Part shown: piece by piece, positions 33,350-41,998 of the stretch
Numbering within the stretch: the stretch's first letter is position 1
Layout of the letters: every line of letters begins with the position of its first letter
Origin: Microtetraspora fusca
GTDB lineage: Bacteria; Actinomycetota; Actinomycetes; Streptosporangiales; Streptosporangiaceae
Reading direction: 5' to 3'
DNA: 64,000 nucleotides
Assembly: GCF_001570365.1 (NCBI RefSeq)
Contig: NZ_BBYK01000054.1
Location: 62,001-126,000, forward strand
Position numbers and translations under genes: made by a program
The notes under the pieces: model-generated
Databases searched by the model: none
Told to the model about the DNA's origin: nothing
The model's input: the letters and a program-made list of their open reading frames with translations, nothing else

Positions 33350-33846
33350 GCGTGGAGGACCTGACCGCGGAGCAGATCATGACCCGTGTGCTCGTCACGG
33401 TCACCGCGGAGGAGTCGCCGCTGATGGCGTGGGAGTTGATGCGCCGCGCCGACGTCCACCACCTGCCCGTCGTGGACGACACCTGCCACGTCCTCGGCAT
33501 CCTGACCAGGGAGGACGTCGCCGCCACCTGGAGCGGCGGCGGCCCGGACGAGCACTCGCGCCGCCAGGTGCGCACCCTCCTCGGCCGGCGTCGCCTGCCG
33601 AAGGTGGGGCCGGATCACACGCTGTCGCGGATCACCTGCGTCATGCTCGACGTGGGCTGCGACGCCGTACCCGTCGTCTCCGCGGCGGGCAGGCTGCTCG
33701 GCCTGATCACGGTCAGCGACGTGCTGAAGGCGGTGGCGGGCCGCGCCTGCCGCGACGAGGAGCGGGGCGAGCAGGGCCGGACACGGGAGAGCGGCGAGGT
33801 GCGGACCGGGCTGTTCCACCTCAACCCCGTCCTCCCGCCCGACTGA
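33346..33846 (+). CDS. CBS-pair domain protein
   Basis: A 166-residue protein made of two CBS motifs (about 8-60 EQIMTRVLVTVTAEESP...HVLGILTREDVA, and 80-135 LPKVGPDHTLSR...RLLGLITVSDVLKAV) and a charged tail. There is no BON domain. It starts ATG overlapping the usp2 stop (ATGA), so the two proteins are made together. It likely binds AMP, ATP or a related nucleotide as an energy sensor. Confidence 0.85.
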   Translation: MSVEDLTAEQIMTRVLVTVTAEESPLMAWELMRRADVHHLPVVDDTCHVLGILTREDVAATWSGGGPDEHSRRQVRTLLGRRRLPKVGPDHTLSRITCVMLDVGCDAVPVVSAAGRLLGLITVSDVLKAVAGRACRDEERGEQGRTRESGEVRTGLFHLNPVLPPD

Positions 33847-33890
33847 GCGGTACCGCCGGCGCCGCCGGGGGACCAACGGCGCGCCCCGCA

Positions 33891-33904
33891 CCGACCTTCG
33901 GCCC
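33891..33904 (+). promoter_or_regulatory. Partial DosR-box-like site before the flavodoxin gene
   Basis: CCGACCTTCGGCCC keeps the right half-site and centre of the DosR core but lacks the leading GG. It ends 49 bp before the flavodoxin ATG. A weaker match GGGACCAACGGCGC is at 33869-33882. Confidence 0.4.
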
Positions 33905-33933
33905 TGACCGCCCTCCGTGCCCGTCCGGAGACT

Positions 33934-33950
33934 GATCACCGGAGGTGATC
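33934..33950 (+). promoter_or_regulatory. Hairpin that sequesters the flavodoxin Shine-Dalgarno site
   Basis: Perfect 7-bp arms GATCACC and GGTGATC around GGA. The right side contains the full-length SD GGAGGTGATC, and the left arm copies the 16S rRNA anti-SD (GAUCACC). The start codon is 3 nt further on, so the fold would hide the ribosome site. Confidence 0.55.
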
Positions 33951-33953
33951 TTG

Positions 33954-34439
33954 ATGGCACGGGTACTGGTCGCGTACGGCTCCACGAGGGGGGCCACGGC
34001 CGAGATCGCGGAATGGATCGGCCAGGCGCTGCGCGAGGAGGGCCACCACGCCGACGTCGTCGCGGCGGCGGACGCCCGCGAGGTGCGGGGACACGACGTG
34101 GTGATCCTCGGGGGCGCGCTCTACGCCCGGCGGTGGCACAAGGACGCCCGGAGGTTCGCCCTCCGCCACGCGGCGACCCTGCGGGCTCTGTCGGTGTGGC
34201 TGTTCAGCAGCGGCCCGCTGGACGACTCGGCCGTGGAGGAGGACATCCCGCCGACGCCGAACGTCGCCCGCTGGTGCGTCCGGCTGGAGGCCCTCGGCCA
34301 CGCCACGTTCGGAGGGCGGCTGGCGTCCGACGCCACCGGCTTCGCCGCGTCCGCGATGGCCAGGACCATGGCCGGGGACTTCCGCGACCGCGGGCAGATC
34401 ACGGCGTGGGCGAAGGCGGTCGCCCGCGAGCTGGGGTGA
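33954..34439 (+). CDS. Flavodoxin-domain protein (HemG-like)
   Basis: A 161-residue flavodoxin-fold protein. The FMN phosphate loop is VAYGSTRGATAEIAEWIG at the N-terminus, followed by VVILGGALYARRWHKDARRF and SSGPLD, the pattern of protoporphyrinogen oxidase HemG/MioC-type proteins. It probably carries electrons through FMN, linked to a menaquinone pool or heme synthesis. The exact role is open. The ATG follows an extended SD inside a palindrome, and a partial DosR-like box lies upstream. Confidence 0.82.
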   Translation: MARVLVAYGSTRGATAEIAEWIGQALREEGHHADVVAAADAREVRGHDVVILGGALYARRWHKDARRFALRHAATLRALSVWLFSSGPLDDSAVEEDIPPTPNVARWCVRLEALGHATFGGRLASDATGFAASAMARTMAGDFRDRGQITAWAKAVARELG

Positions 34440-34473
34440 CGAACCGGCCGCCCGCCGGGGTAGGAGCCCCCGC

Positions 34474-35448
34474 ATGGGGCACCTTCCGGCGTACGCGCCG
34501 ATGACGGCCCGGCTGGGGGAGCTGCCGCCGGAGTCGCAGGACGCGTTGTTCGGCTTCGAGATGAAGTGGGACGGCGTGCGCGCCCTCGGCTATGTCGAGG
34601 ACGGGCGGCTGCGGCTGATCTCGCGCAACGGGCTGGACGTCACGGTCGCCTATCCCGAGCTGGGGCCCCTCGCCGGCGCCGTCGTGGACGAGTCCGTGCT
34701 GGACGGGGAGATCGTCGCGTTCGGACCCCGGGGGCTGCCCAGCTTCGCCGCCCTCCAGCCGCGGATGCACCAGCGCGACCCCGCCAAGATCAGACTGCTG
34801 GCGCGGGCAACTCCGGTGACGTACCTGATCTTCGACATCCTGCACGTCGGGGGTGGATCGACGATCCGCCGGCCGTACGTCGAGCGGCGCGCACTGCTCG
34901 ACCGCACGGTGGTGGCGGGGGAGCGCTGGGACGTGCCGCCGTACTCCCCCGGAGGCGGCGCGACCGCCTTCGAGACCAGCCGCGAGCTGCTCCTGGAGGG
35001 CGTGGTCGCCAAGCGGCTGACCTCGACGTACCAGCCGGGGCGGCGCAGCGCGGACTGGATCAAGATCAAGCACTTCCGTACCCAGGAGGTGGTGATCGGC
35101 GGGTGGAAGCCGGGCGAGGGCAGACGCGCCAAGGGCATCGGCTCACTGCTGCTCGGCGTCCACGACCCGGAGGGACGGCTGGTCTACGCCGGACACGTGG
35201 GGACCGGCTTCACCGAGGCGATGCTCGCCGATCTGGGGGCGCTGCTGGCGCCGCTCGCCCGCGAGACCAGCCCGTTCGCGGACGAGGTGCCGCGCGAGCA
35301 CGCCCGCCACGCCCGCTGGACCGCCCCCGCCCTCGTCGGCGAGGTGCGGTACGCCGAGTGGACCGCCGACGGCCGGCTCCGCCACCCGAGCTGGCGCGGC
35401 CTGCGGCCGGACCGCCGCGCCGAGGACGTGGTCCGCGAGCCGGGCTGA
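34474..35448 (+). CDS. ATP-dependent DNA ligase, LigD-ligase-domain type
   Basis: A 324-residue ligase. The adenylation lysine lies in motif I FEMKWDGVRAL near 31. Motif III LDGEIVAF, motif IV LEGVVAKR and motif V DWIKIKH are present. The OB-fold part carries EVVIGGWKPGEGRRA and YAGHVGTGF. These are the hallmarks of the stand-alone ligase domain of bacterial NHEJ ligase LigD (LigC-like). Polymerase and nuclease domains are absent and no Ku gene is nearby. GGAG lies 7 nt before the ATG. It follows the flavodoxin gene by 34 bp, probably in one transcript. Confidence 0.88.
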   Translation: MGHLPAYAPMTARLGELPPESQDALFGFEMKWDGVRALGYVEDGRLRLISRNGLDVTVAYPELGPLAGAVVDESVLDGEIVAFGPRGLPSFAALQPRMHQRDPAKIRLLARATPVTYLIFDILHVGGGSTIRRPYVERRALLDRTVVAGERWDVPPYSPGGGATAFETSRELLLEGVVAKRLTSTYQPGRRSADWIKIKHFRTQEVVIGGWKPGEGRRAKGIGSLLLGVHDPEGRLVYAGHVGTGFTEAMLADLGALLAPLARETSPFADEVPREHARHARWTAPALVGEVRYAEWTADGRLRHPSWRGLRPDRRAEDVVREPG

Positions 35449-35658
35449 TCGGCGGCTCCGCCCGTACGGCGACGTCCGAAGCGGCGATCGGCGCGGCGGC
35501 GTGGGGCCGAGGATTTGGACGGCGCGACCGGCACGGCGGTCCAGGTGGGTGGGAACGCGCCGGGTCACCGGCCCGCGCGGCCCGTTACAGCCGAGACATA
35601 ACCTGGATTCTGTCGAGTCCGGTTTCCGTGCCCGGCGGTCCGCGAACTGAGGCGTTTG

Positions 35659-38034
35659 ATGGCGGCGATGACAACCCAGACATCGAAGCGTGCACACAAC
35701 AGGCTGCCCACCGAGGTGACGAGCTTCGTCGGCCGCCGCCACGAGGTGGCCGAGGCCAAGCGGATGCTGTCCCAATCCCGCATCGTGACGTTCACCGGCC
35801 CCGGCGGGGTCGGCAAGACCCGGCTCGCGCTCCGGATCGCCGCCGACGTGCGCCGGGCCTTCCCCGACGGCGTCTGGCTGGTCGAGCTGGCCGCGCTGGA
35901 CGACCCCGGCATGCTGTGCCGGACCGTGGCCGAGGCGCTGGAGATCCGCAACCAGTCGTCCCGCCCGTGCTTCGACGTGCTCGCCGACCACCTCAGGGAC
36001 AGGCAGGCGCTGCTGGTCCTGGACAACTGCGAGCACCTGCTGCCGGAATGCGCCGTGCTCGTGGAGACGCTCGCGCGGGCCACCTCCGACCTGCGGGTCC
36101 TCGTCACCAGCCAGCAGGCCCTGGGCGTCGCCGGGGAGCAGACGCTGGCCGTGCCCGCGATGTCGCTGCCCGACATGGACGGCGTCGTCCTGCCGCTGGA
36201 GACGCTCACCCAGCTCGACGCCGTACGCCTGTTCGCCGAGCGGGCCTCCGCCGTGGTGCCCGGATTCACCGTCACCGAGGCCAACCACGAGACGGTGGAG
36301 CGGATCTGCCGCAGGCTGGACGGCATACCGCTCGCGCTCGAACTGGCCGCGGTGCGGCTGCGGGCGCTCTCCCTCGACCAGTTGCTCGACCGGCTGGACG
36401 ACCGGTTCCGGCTGCTCACCGCGGGATCGCGCGCCGTGCTCCCGCGCCACCGCACGCTGCGCGCGCTGATCGACTGGAGCTACAGCCTCTGCACCGAGCA
36501 GGAGCGGCTGCTGTGGGCGCGGGTGTCGGTCTTCGCCGGAAGCCTCGACCTGGAGGCGGCCGAGGAGGTCTGCTCCGGCGACGGGATCGCCAGGGAGGAC
36601 GTCCTCAACCTGGTGATCGGCCTGGTCGACAAGTCCATCCTGATCCCCGACGAGCAAAGCCCGGCCATGCGGTACCGGATCCTGGACACCATCCGCCAGT
36701 ACGGCAGGGAGCGCCTGGAGGAGATCGGCCAGGAGGAGGCGCTGCGGCGACGGCATCGGGACTACTACCGGGACCTGGCGGCGGAGGCGGACCGGCTGCT
36801 CTTCGGCCCCGACCAGGTCGCCTGGTTCACCCGCCTGCAGCACGAGCACGCCAACCTGCGCACGGCCCTGGAGCACTGCTTCGGACAGGGGGAGACCCGC
36901 GCCGGCCTGGAGATGGCGACCGACCTCATCTACCACTGGACGACCGGCTACTACCTCGGAGAGGGCCGCGGCTGGCTGGAGAAGGGCCTGGCGGCGGAGA
37001 GCGAACCGAACCTGACCCGGGCCAGGGCCCTGTGGTGCGCGTCGTGGCTGGCGATCATCCAGACCGAGATCGCCGCCGCCGAGGACATGCTGGCGGAGGC
37101 GCGGGCCATCGGCGAGCGGCTGGAGCTGTCGCAGGTCCTCGCGTACGTCGCCCTCTTCTCCGGCATGACCGCGATGTGCCGGGACATGCCGGCCGAGGCG
37201 ATCGCGCTGTACGAGGAGGGGGTGCGCCGCGCCCACGAGATCGGCGACCCGGTGGCCGAGGCGCTCGCCCGCAACCGGCTCACCCTCGTCCGCTCGGTCG
37301 TCGGCGACTCGGACGCGGCGATCGCCGAGGGGGAGCGGTGCGTCGCCCTGTGCGACGCGTACGGCGAGCAGTGGCACCGGGCGTACGCGCTGATGGCGCT
37401 CGGGGTCGAGTACTGGCGGCGGGGCGACGCCGCCCGCGCCGCCGAGCTGGCCAAGGAGAGCCTGCGGTTCAACCGCTCCCTGGACGACATGCTGGGCGCG
37501 GGACTCAACATCGAGGTGCTCTCCTGGATCGCCGCGGGCCAGGAGCAGTACGAGCGGGCCGGACGGCTATGCGGCGTGCTGGGGACGATCTGGGAGTCCC
37601 TCGGCACGACCCTGTCGAGCTACGGATACCTGATGCCGTACCAGGAGGAGAGCGAGGACCGGACCCGCCGCGGGCTCGGGGAGACCGGATACCGCGCCGC
37701 GGTGCGGCGGGGCACCAGGCTCGCGTACGAGGAGGGGGTCGCCTACGCCCTGGAGGAGGCCCCGGAGGAGGAGCGGGTGGAACGGCCCGCCGACATTTCG
37801 CCGCTGACCCCGAGGGAGACGGAGATCGCCCAGCTCGTCGCGCAGGGCATGAGCAACAAGGAGATAGCCGCGACGCTGGTGATCGCGCAGCGCACCGCCG
37901 AGGGGCACATCGAGCACATCCTGAGCAAGCTCGGGTTCAACTCGCGCGCCCAGATCGCGGTCTGGGTCCGCGAGCGCGACCACGCCGCCGGGGAGCGCGC
38001 CGACAAGGGCGAGCGCGGCACCGGCGGCCCCTGA
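35659..38034 (+). CDS. STAND ATPase-LuxR transcriptional regulator
   Basis: A 791-residue signal-transduction protein. After a short N-terminus (RLPTEVTSFVGRRHEV) the NB-ARC-like ATPase has Walker A GPGGVGKT near 48 and Walker B LLVLDNCEHLL near 110, with CRRLDGIPLALELAA further on. A helical TPR-like region spans about 380-670. The C-terminal LuxR HTH lies at about 715-775 (LTPRETEIAQLVAQGMSNKE). Such regulators use nucleotide-dependent oligomerisation on sensing a ligand. GAGG lies 7 nt before ATG 35659. It has no partner genes nearby, so its targets are unknown. Confidence 0.9.
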   Translation: MAAMTTQTSKRAHNRLPTEVTSFVGRRHEVAEAKRMLSQSRIVTFTGPGGVGKTRLALRIAADVRRAFPDGVWLVELAALDDPGMLCRTVAEALEIRNQSSRPCFDVLADHLRDRQALLVLDNCEHLLPECAVLVETLARATSDLRVLVTSQQALGVAGEQTLAVPAMSLPDMDGVVLPLETLTQLDAVRLFAERASAVVPGFTVTEANHETVERICRRLDGIPLALELAAVRLRALSLDQLLDRLDDRFRLLTAGSRAVLPRHRTLRALIDWSYSLCTEQERLLWARVSVFAGSLDLEAAEEVCSGDGIAREDVLNLVIGLVDKSILIPDEQSPAMRYRILDTIRQYGRERLEEIGQEEALRRRHRDYYRDLAAEADRLLFGPDQVAWFTRLQHEHANLRTALEHCFGQGETRAGLEMATDLIYHWTTGYYLGEGRGWLEKGLAAESEPNLTRARALWCASWLAIIQTEIAAAEDMLAEARAIGERLELSQVLAYVALFSGMTAMCRDMPAEAIALYEEGVRRAHEIGDPVAEALARNRLTLVRSVVGDSDAAIAEGERCVALCDAYGEQWHRAYALMALGVEYWRRGDAARAAELAKESLRFNRSLDDMLGAGLNIEVLSWIAAGQEQYERAGRLCGVLGTIWESLGTTLSSYGYLMPYQEESEDRTRRGLGETGYRAAVRRGTRLAYEEGVAYALEEAPEEERVERPADISPLTPRETEIAQLVAQGMSNKEIAATLVIAQRTAEGHIEHILSKLGFNSRAQIAVWVRERDHAAGERADKGERGTGGP

Positions 38035-38159
38035 CCGGACGCGGCACGAGGTGTCGCGCGGCCGGCGCGGGCCTCGGCGGGCAGGCCAGGCGCGTGCCCA
38101 ATGCCCATGACCACGACGGGCGGGCCCGTCGCAACGGCCTGTGGTGCGCGGCGGCGCGG

Positions 38160-38801
38160 TCAGCGCCGTGTGGTGTCGTGAGCGTGGCGGGGACGTCCCA
38201 CGGACGGGAACTCGGCCCAGACGGCGACGCCCGTGGCCGTGTGGACCCGGCCCCAGCAGCAGGCGAGCCGTTCGAGCGCCTGCCGATCGACCACGTCGGC
38301 CCGTCCCCGAGCCGGGGAGGCGACGCGTCCCCCACGGCGGCCCGCGCCGAGGGGCTCGGCCTCGGGGCACGTCCCCGAGGAGGGCCGGGCATCAGCGTCC
38401 TCGGCCTCGACCTCCGCGCGGAGCGTGTCGTCGACGAGGTAGAGGCTGAGCCGCATCGGCCCGCCCGCGAGCCGCAGGGCTTCGCCGACCAACTCCGTCA
38501 CCAGCGGGTCGGCCACGCCGCGCCGGTCGCGCAGCCCCCAGAGGCCGAGCTGGTCGCGGACCAGCCGCCGGGCCCGGCGTACGCAGGACGCGTGCCCCTC
38601 GAGCACCCAGGACGCGCTGTCCGGCTCGCCCTCCCCAGGTGACGGGGCGTGCCGACCGCCGTCTCCGAAGGCGAGCCCCAGAGCATGCGCGAAAGCCTGT
38701 GCCAACGTTCGCCGGCCGTGCCCGAAACGACGATCGGCGCCGTGACGGCCTTCCTGGTCGACAGTGTCCGCCGGCGCGGACGGTGACGCGTGCTCGCCCA
38801 T
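38160..38801 (-). CDS. Degenerate GHKL (anti-sigma-like) ATPase-domain protein
   Basis: A 213-residue protein related to the RsbW-like ATP-binding proteins that are abundant in actinomycetes. The family core is recognisable: WVLEGHASCVRRARRLVRDQ, DPLVTELVGEALRLA, MRLSLYLVDDTLRAEVEAED and a final VAVWAEFP. The Asn of the N-box (ELVTNALRH in active members) is replaced (ELVGEALRLA), and the G-rich ATP-lid is not evident, so nucleotide binding may be lost. It may act by binding a partner. GGGGGGA precedes the ATG. It stands alone. Confidence 0.65.
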   Translation of the reverse strand: MGEHASPSAPADTVDQEGRHGADRRFGHGRRTLAQAFAHALGLAFGDGGRHAPSPGEGEPDSASWVLEGHASCVRRARRLVRDQLGLWGLRDRRGVADPLVTELVGEALRLAGGPMRLSLYLVDDTLRAEVEAEDADARPSSGTCPEAEPLGAGRRGGRVASPARGRADVVDRQALERLACCWGRVHTATGVAVWAEFPSVGRPRHAHDTTRR

Positions 38802-39239
38802 GACTCATTCCCCCCGGGTCCTCGTCCGCGTGGGACCTCCCCGGGACACCTTCTTCCCGGACCCCCGCTCAAGGAATGGGGATAAATCCCCGTATAAGTA
38901 CCTATCTCGCACTAAAGCGCCTCATAGGGCGGGTCACGTGTGACGGTACGGACGAAGAGGGACAGGCGGGAACGGGTGACCGGCCGGATCGGGCGGCGAC
39001 ATCGGCGACCTTCCCGATGAGATCCGTACGCGGCGGCCGAGGGCCGAGTCGCCCGAGGCGCCTGGGCGCGGAAAGCGAACTGTGATCGATGAGATGGGGG
39101 ATAAGCGCGCGAATTCGCCTCGACGGCACCGGTAGCATCGGAAGGTAACCATCGGAAGGTGAGGTGCCGCGAGCGCGTCGCACTCCTGCGCGGCTCCGCC
39201 GGTCGTCTCATCCATCGGGAATCGAGCAAGGAGCTACCC
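38802..39239. other. Divergent intergenic region before thrS
   Basis: This 438-bp stretch has no convincing gene. It holds a 14-bp palindrome GGGGAT-AA-ATCCCC at 38878-38891. At the thrS end there is a TAGCAT -10-like box (39133-39138) overlapping two direct repeats ATCGGAAGGT (39137-39146 and 39151-39160). The thrS leader would be about 95 nt. No T-box specifier or antiterminator was recognised. Confidence 0.55.
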
Positions 39240-41216
39240 GTGTCTGCCGCCCTCGAAATACGCATCACCCTCGCCGGAGCCGAGCGCGTGGTGGCGGCGG
39301 GCACGACGGCCGGGCAGGCGCTCGACGCCGACGGCCGGTCGGTCATCGCCGCCCGGGTCAACGGAGAGCTGCGCGACCTGGCCGCCGAGGTGGCCGACGG
39401 CGACGTGATCGAGCCGGTCGCCATCGACAGCGCCGACGGCCGCGCCATCCTGCGCCACTCCACCGCGCACGTGATGGCCCAGGCCGTGCAGGAGATCTTC
39501 CCGGAGGCGAAGCTCGGCATCGGCCCGCCGGTGGAGAACGGCTTCTACTACGACTTCGACGTCCAGGAGCCCTTCACCCCGGACGACCTCAAGCGCGTCG
39601 AGAAGCGGATGCGCGAGATCGTCAAGCAGGGCCAGACCTTCCGACGGCGCCCGGTCGGCGACGAGGAGGCCCGCGAGGAGCTCGCCGGCGAGCCGTACAA
39701 GCTGGAGCTGATCGGTCTCAAGGGCGGCGCGGCCGACGCGGCCGACGGCGCGGACGTCGAGGTCGGCGGCGGCCAGCTCACCATCTACGACAACCTCGAC
39801 CCCAAGTCGGGCGAGCTGTGCTGGAAGGACCTGTGCCGGGGCCCGCACCTGCCGTCCACCCGGGTCATCCCGGCGTTCAAGCTGATGCGCAGCGGCGGCG
39901 CGTACTGGCGCGGCAGCGAGAAGAACCCGCAGCTCCAGCGCATCTACGGCACCGCCTGGGAGTCGCGGGACAAGCAGGACGAGTACCTCCGCATGCTTGA
40001 GGAGGCCGAGAAGCGCGACCACCGCAAGCTGGGCGCCGAGCTCGACCTGTTCTCCTTCCCCGACGAGCTGGGCTCGGGCCTGCCGGTCTTCCACCCCAAG
40101 GGCGGTGTGATCCGGCGGGTCATGGAGGAGTACTCGCGCCGCAAGCACGAGGAGGCGGGGTACTCCTTCGTCAACACCCCGCACATCACCAAGGAGAACC
40201 TCTACAAGATCTCCGGTCACCTCGACTGGTACGCGGACGGCATGTTCCCGCCCATGGAGCTTGAGGGCGCGCGGTACTACCTCAAGCCGATGAACTGCCC
40301 GATGCACAACCTCATCTTCCGGGCCCGCGGCCGTTCCTACCGTGAGCTGCCGCTGCGCCTGTTCGAGTTCGGCACCGTCTACCGGTACGAGAAGTCCGGC
40401 GTGGTCCACGGCCTGACCCGGGTGCGCGGGCTCACCCAGGACGACGCGCACATCTACTGCACCCAGGAGCAGATGCGCGACGAGCTGAAGTCGCTGCTGC
40501 GGTTCGTGCTCGACCTGCTCCGCGACTACGGCCTCGACGACTTCTACCTGGAGCTGTCCACCAAGGACCCGGAGAAGTACGTCGGCTCCGACGAGGTGTG
40601 GGAGGAGGCCACCCAGACGCTGCGCGAGGTGGCCGAGTCCGAGAAGCTCGAACTCGTCCTCGACCCGGGCGGCGCGGCCTTCTACGGCCCCAAGATCTCG
40701 GTGCAGGCCCGGGACGCCATCGGCCGCTCCTGGCAGATGTCGACCATCCAGCTCGACTTCAACCTGCCCGAGCTCTTCGAGCTGGAGTACCAGGCGGCCG
40801 ACGGCAGCCGGAAGCGGCCGGTCAAGATCCACCGCGCGCTGTTCGGCTCGATCGAGCGGTTCTTCGGCGTGCTGGTCGAGCACTACGCGGGCGCCTTCCC
40901 TCCGTGGCTGGCCCCGGTCCAGGTCGTCGGCATCCCGATCGCCGACGCGCACGCACCGTACCTGCAGGATGTCGCCAAGCGGCTGCGGGAGCGGGGTGTC
41001 CGGGTCGAGGTCGACACGGCCGACGACCGGATGCAGAAGAAGATCCGCAACGCGCAGAAGGCCAAGGTGCCGTTCATGCTGCTCGCGGGTGACGACGACA
41101 TCGCCAGCGGCGCGGTCTCCTTCCGCTACCGCAACGGCGAGCAGAAGAACGGGGTGCCGATCGACGAGGCGATCGCCGAGATCGTCGACGCGATCGACCG
41201 CCGGATCCAGGTCTGA
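39240..41216 (+). CDS. thrS: Threonyl-tRNA synthetase
   Basis: A 658-residue class II synthetase. It has an N-terminal TGS domain (about 3-62) and an editing/SAD domain with [13 protein letters not shown] and the later CXXXH-like region. The catalytic core has motif 2 ([27 protein letters not shown]) and motif 3 ([15 protein letters not shown]). The anticodon-binding domain lies at about 550-650. Zinc ligands are in MNCPMHN. It charges tRNA-Thr. The GTG start with AAGGAG 6 nt upstream gives the usual length. It opens the block conserved with M. tuberculosis. Confidence 0.96.
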   Translation: MSAALEIRITLAGAERVVAAGTTAGQALDADGRSVIAARVNGELRDLAAEVADGDVIEPVAIDSADGRAILRHSTAHVMAQAVQEIFPEAKLGIGPPVENGFYYDFDVQEPFTPDDLKRVEKRMREIVKQGQTFRRRPVGDEEAREELAGEPYKLELIGLKGGAADAADGADVEVGGGQLTIYDNLDPKSGELCWKDLCRGPHLPSTRVIPAFKLMRSGGAYWRGSEKNPQLQRIYGTAWESRDKQDEYLRMLEEAEKRDHRKLGAELDLFSFPDELGSGLPVFHPKGGVIRRVMEEYSRRKHEEAGYSFVNTPHITKENLYKISGHLDWYADGMFPPMELEGARYYLKPMNCPMHNLIFRARGRSYRELPLRLFEFGTVYRYEKSGVVHGLTRVRGLTQDDAHIYCTQEQMRDELKSLLRFVLDLLRDYGLDDFYLELSTKDPEKYVGSDEVWEEATQTLREVAESEKLELVLDPGGAAFYGPKISVQARDAIGRSWQMSTIQLDFNLPELFELEYQAADGSRKRPVKIHRALFGSIERFFGVLVEHYAGAFPPWLAPVQVVGIPIADAHAPYLQDVAKRLRERGVRVEVDTADDRMQKKIRNAQKAKVPFMLLAGDDDIASGAVSFRYRNGEQKNGVPIDEAIAEIVDAIDRRIQV

Positions 41217-41265
41217 TCACAGCCGGGCGCCGTTCCCCTCACGGGAGCGCCGCCCGGCCGTCGCG

Positions 41266-41298
41266 AGCCCCCGCCGCCCGGAAGGAGCGGCGGGGGCT
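41266..41298 (+). terminator. Strong terminator after thrS
   Basis: A perfect 12-bp stem (AGCCCCCGCCGC/GCGGCGGGGGCT) with a 9-nt loop, followed by TTTC. A weaker imperfect hairpin lies just upstream. It also faces the end of the converging Asp23 gene. Confidence 0.88.
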
Positions 41299-41321
41299 TT
41301 CGCGTCCGGACGGCGGAGGGG

Positions 41322-41855
41322 TCAGGTCGCCTCGTCGTCCTCGGCGGCGCGGCCGTTCCGGCCCTCGCCCGGCAGGCGCACGTCGTCCACGGTCACGTTG
41401 ACCTCGACGACCCGCATCCCCAGCATCCGGCTCACCGACCTGGCCACGTTGACCTTGACCTCGGCGGCCACGTCCATCACCACGTGCCCGTACACGATGA
41501 CGATGGTCACGTCCACCGCCACCTGCTGGTTCTCGATCTGCGCGCGCACGCCCTGGGTCGCCCGCTTGGAGCCGACGCCGATGCGGTCCCGGACCGCCTC
41601 GAAGGCGCGCTCGAAGTCGCCGCCCAGGTCGGCCACACCGGGGATCTCCAGCGCGGCGAGCGCCGCGACCTTCTCGACCACCTCGTCGGCGACCTTGATG
41701 CGGCCCTTGACGACGGACGCTCCCAGCAGGCCGGACACGCCGTCGCCCGCCGTGCCATCGGAGGTCTCCCGTGCGGCGCCCGGATCGGCCGGACCGCCGA
41801 CGGGCTCCTCGGCCCGCTCCTCGACCGGTTCCTCGATGGTGGCGACATCGGACAT
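41322..41855 (-). CDS. Asp23/Gls24 family envelope stress protein
   Basis: A 177-residue protein. An acidic N-terminal 40 residues is followed by the Asp23 domain: VVKGRIKVADEVVEKVAALAALEIPGVADLG, then VDVTIVIVYGHVVMDVAAEVKVNVARSV near 115-145. Members in firmicutes sit under the membrane and relate to cell-envelope stress. In actinomycetes the role is unclear. GAGGAG lies about 8 nt before the ATG. It is monocistronic between thrS and the HIT gene and converges with thrS. Confidence 0.88.
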   Translation of the reverse strand: MSDVATIEEPVEERAEEPVGGPADPGAARETSDGTAGDGVSGLLGASVVKGRIKVADEVVEKVAALAALEIPGVADLGGDFERAFEAVRDRIGVGSKRATQGVRAQIENQQVAVDVTIVIVYGHVVMDVAAEVKVNVARSVSRMLGMRVVEVNVTVDDVRLPGEGRNGRAAEDDEAT

Positions 41856-41998
41856 CTGAACACTCCTCGGAGAATGGAAGATCCGTGGGCTCGCTCAGCA
41901 CGTGATTCTGCCGGAACCTGATGTGATTTATCCGGTATCTACGGATCTCGCCGGAGCCGTACGCGAGGCCCGCCATGGGCCGCAATATGCTGGCCCGC

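Noticed and set aside
34566-38642. Very long plus-strand open frame in another frame through the ligase and LuxR genes
   Set aside because: Arg/Ala/Gly-rich composition with no domain. The ligase and STAND-LuxR frames are clearly the coding ones.
38832-38845. GGGAC motif with a second GGGAC nearby, upstream of the GHKL-like gene
   Set aside because: It lacks a right half-site of the DosR box, and the gene is not a dormancy family member.
38876-39085. Possible 69-residue gene upstream of thrS
   Set aside because: No ribosome site, overlaps a palindrome and promoter-like region, and composition is that of random GC-rich DNA.
38802-39239. T-box riboswitch upstream of thrS
   Set aside because: No T-box sequence, specifier loop or terminator/antiterminator pair could be found in the leader.
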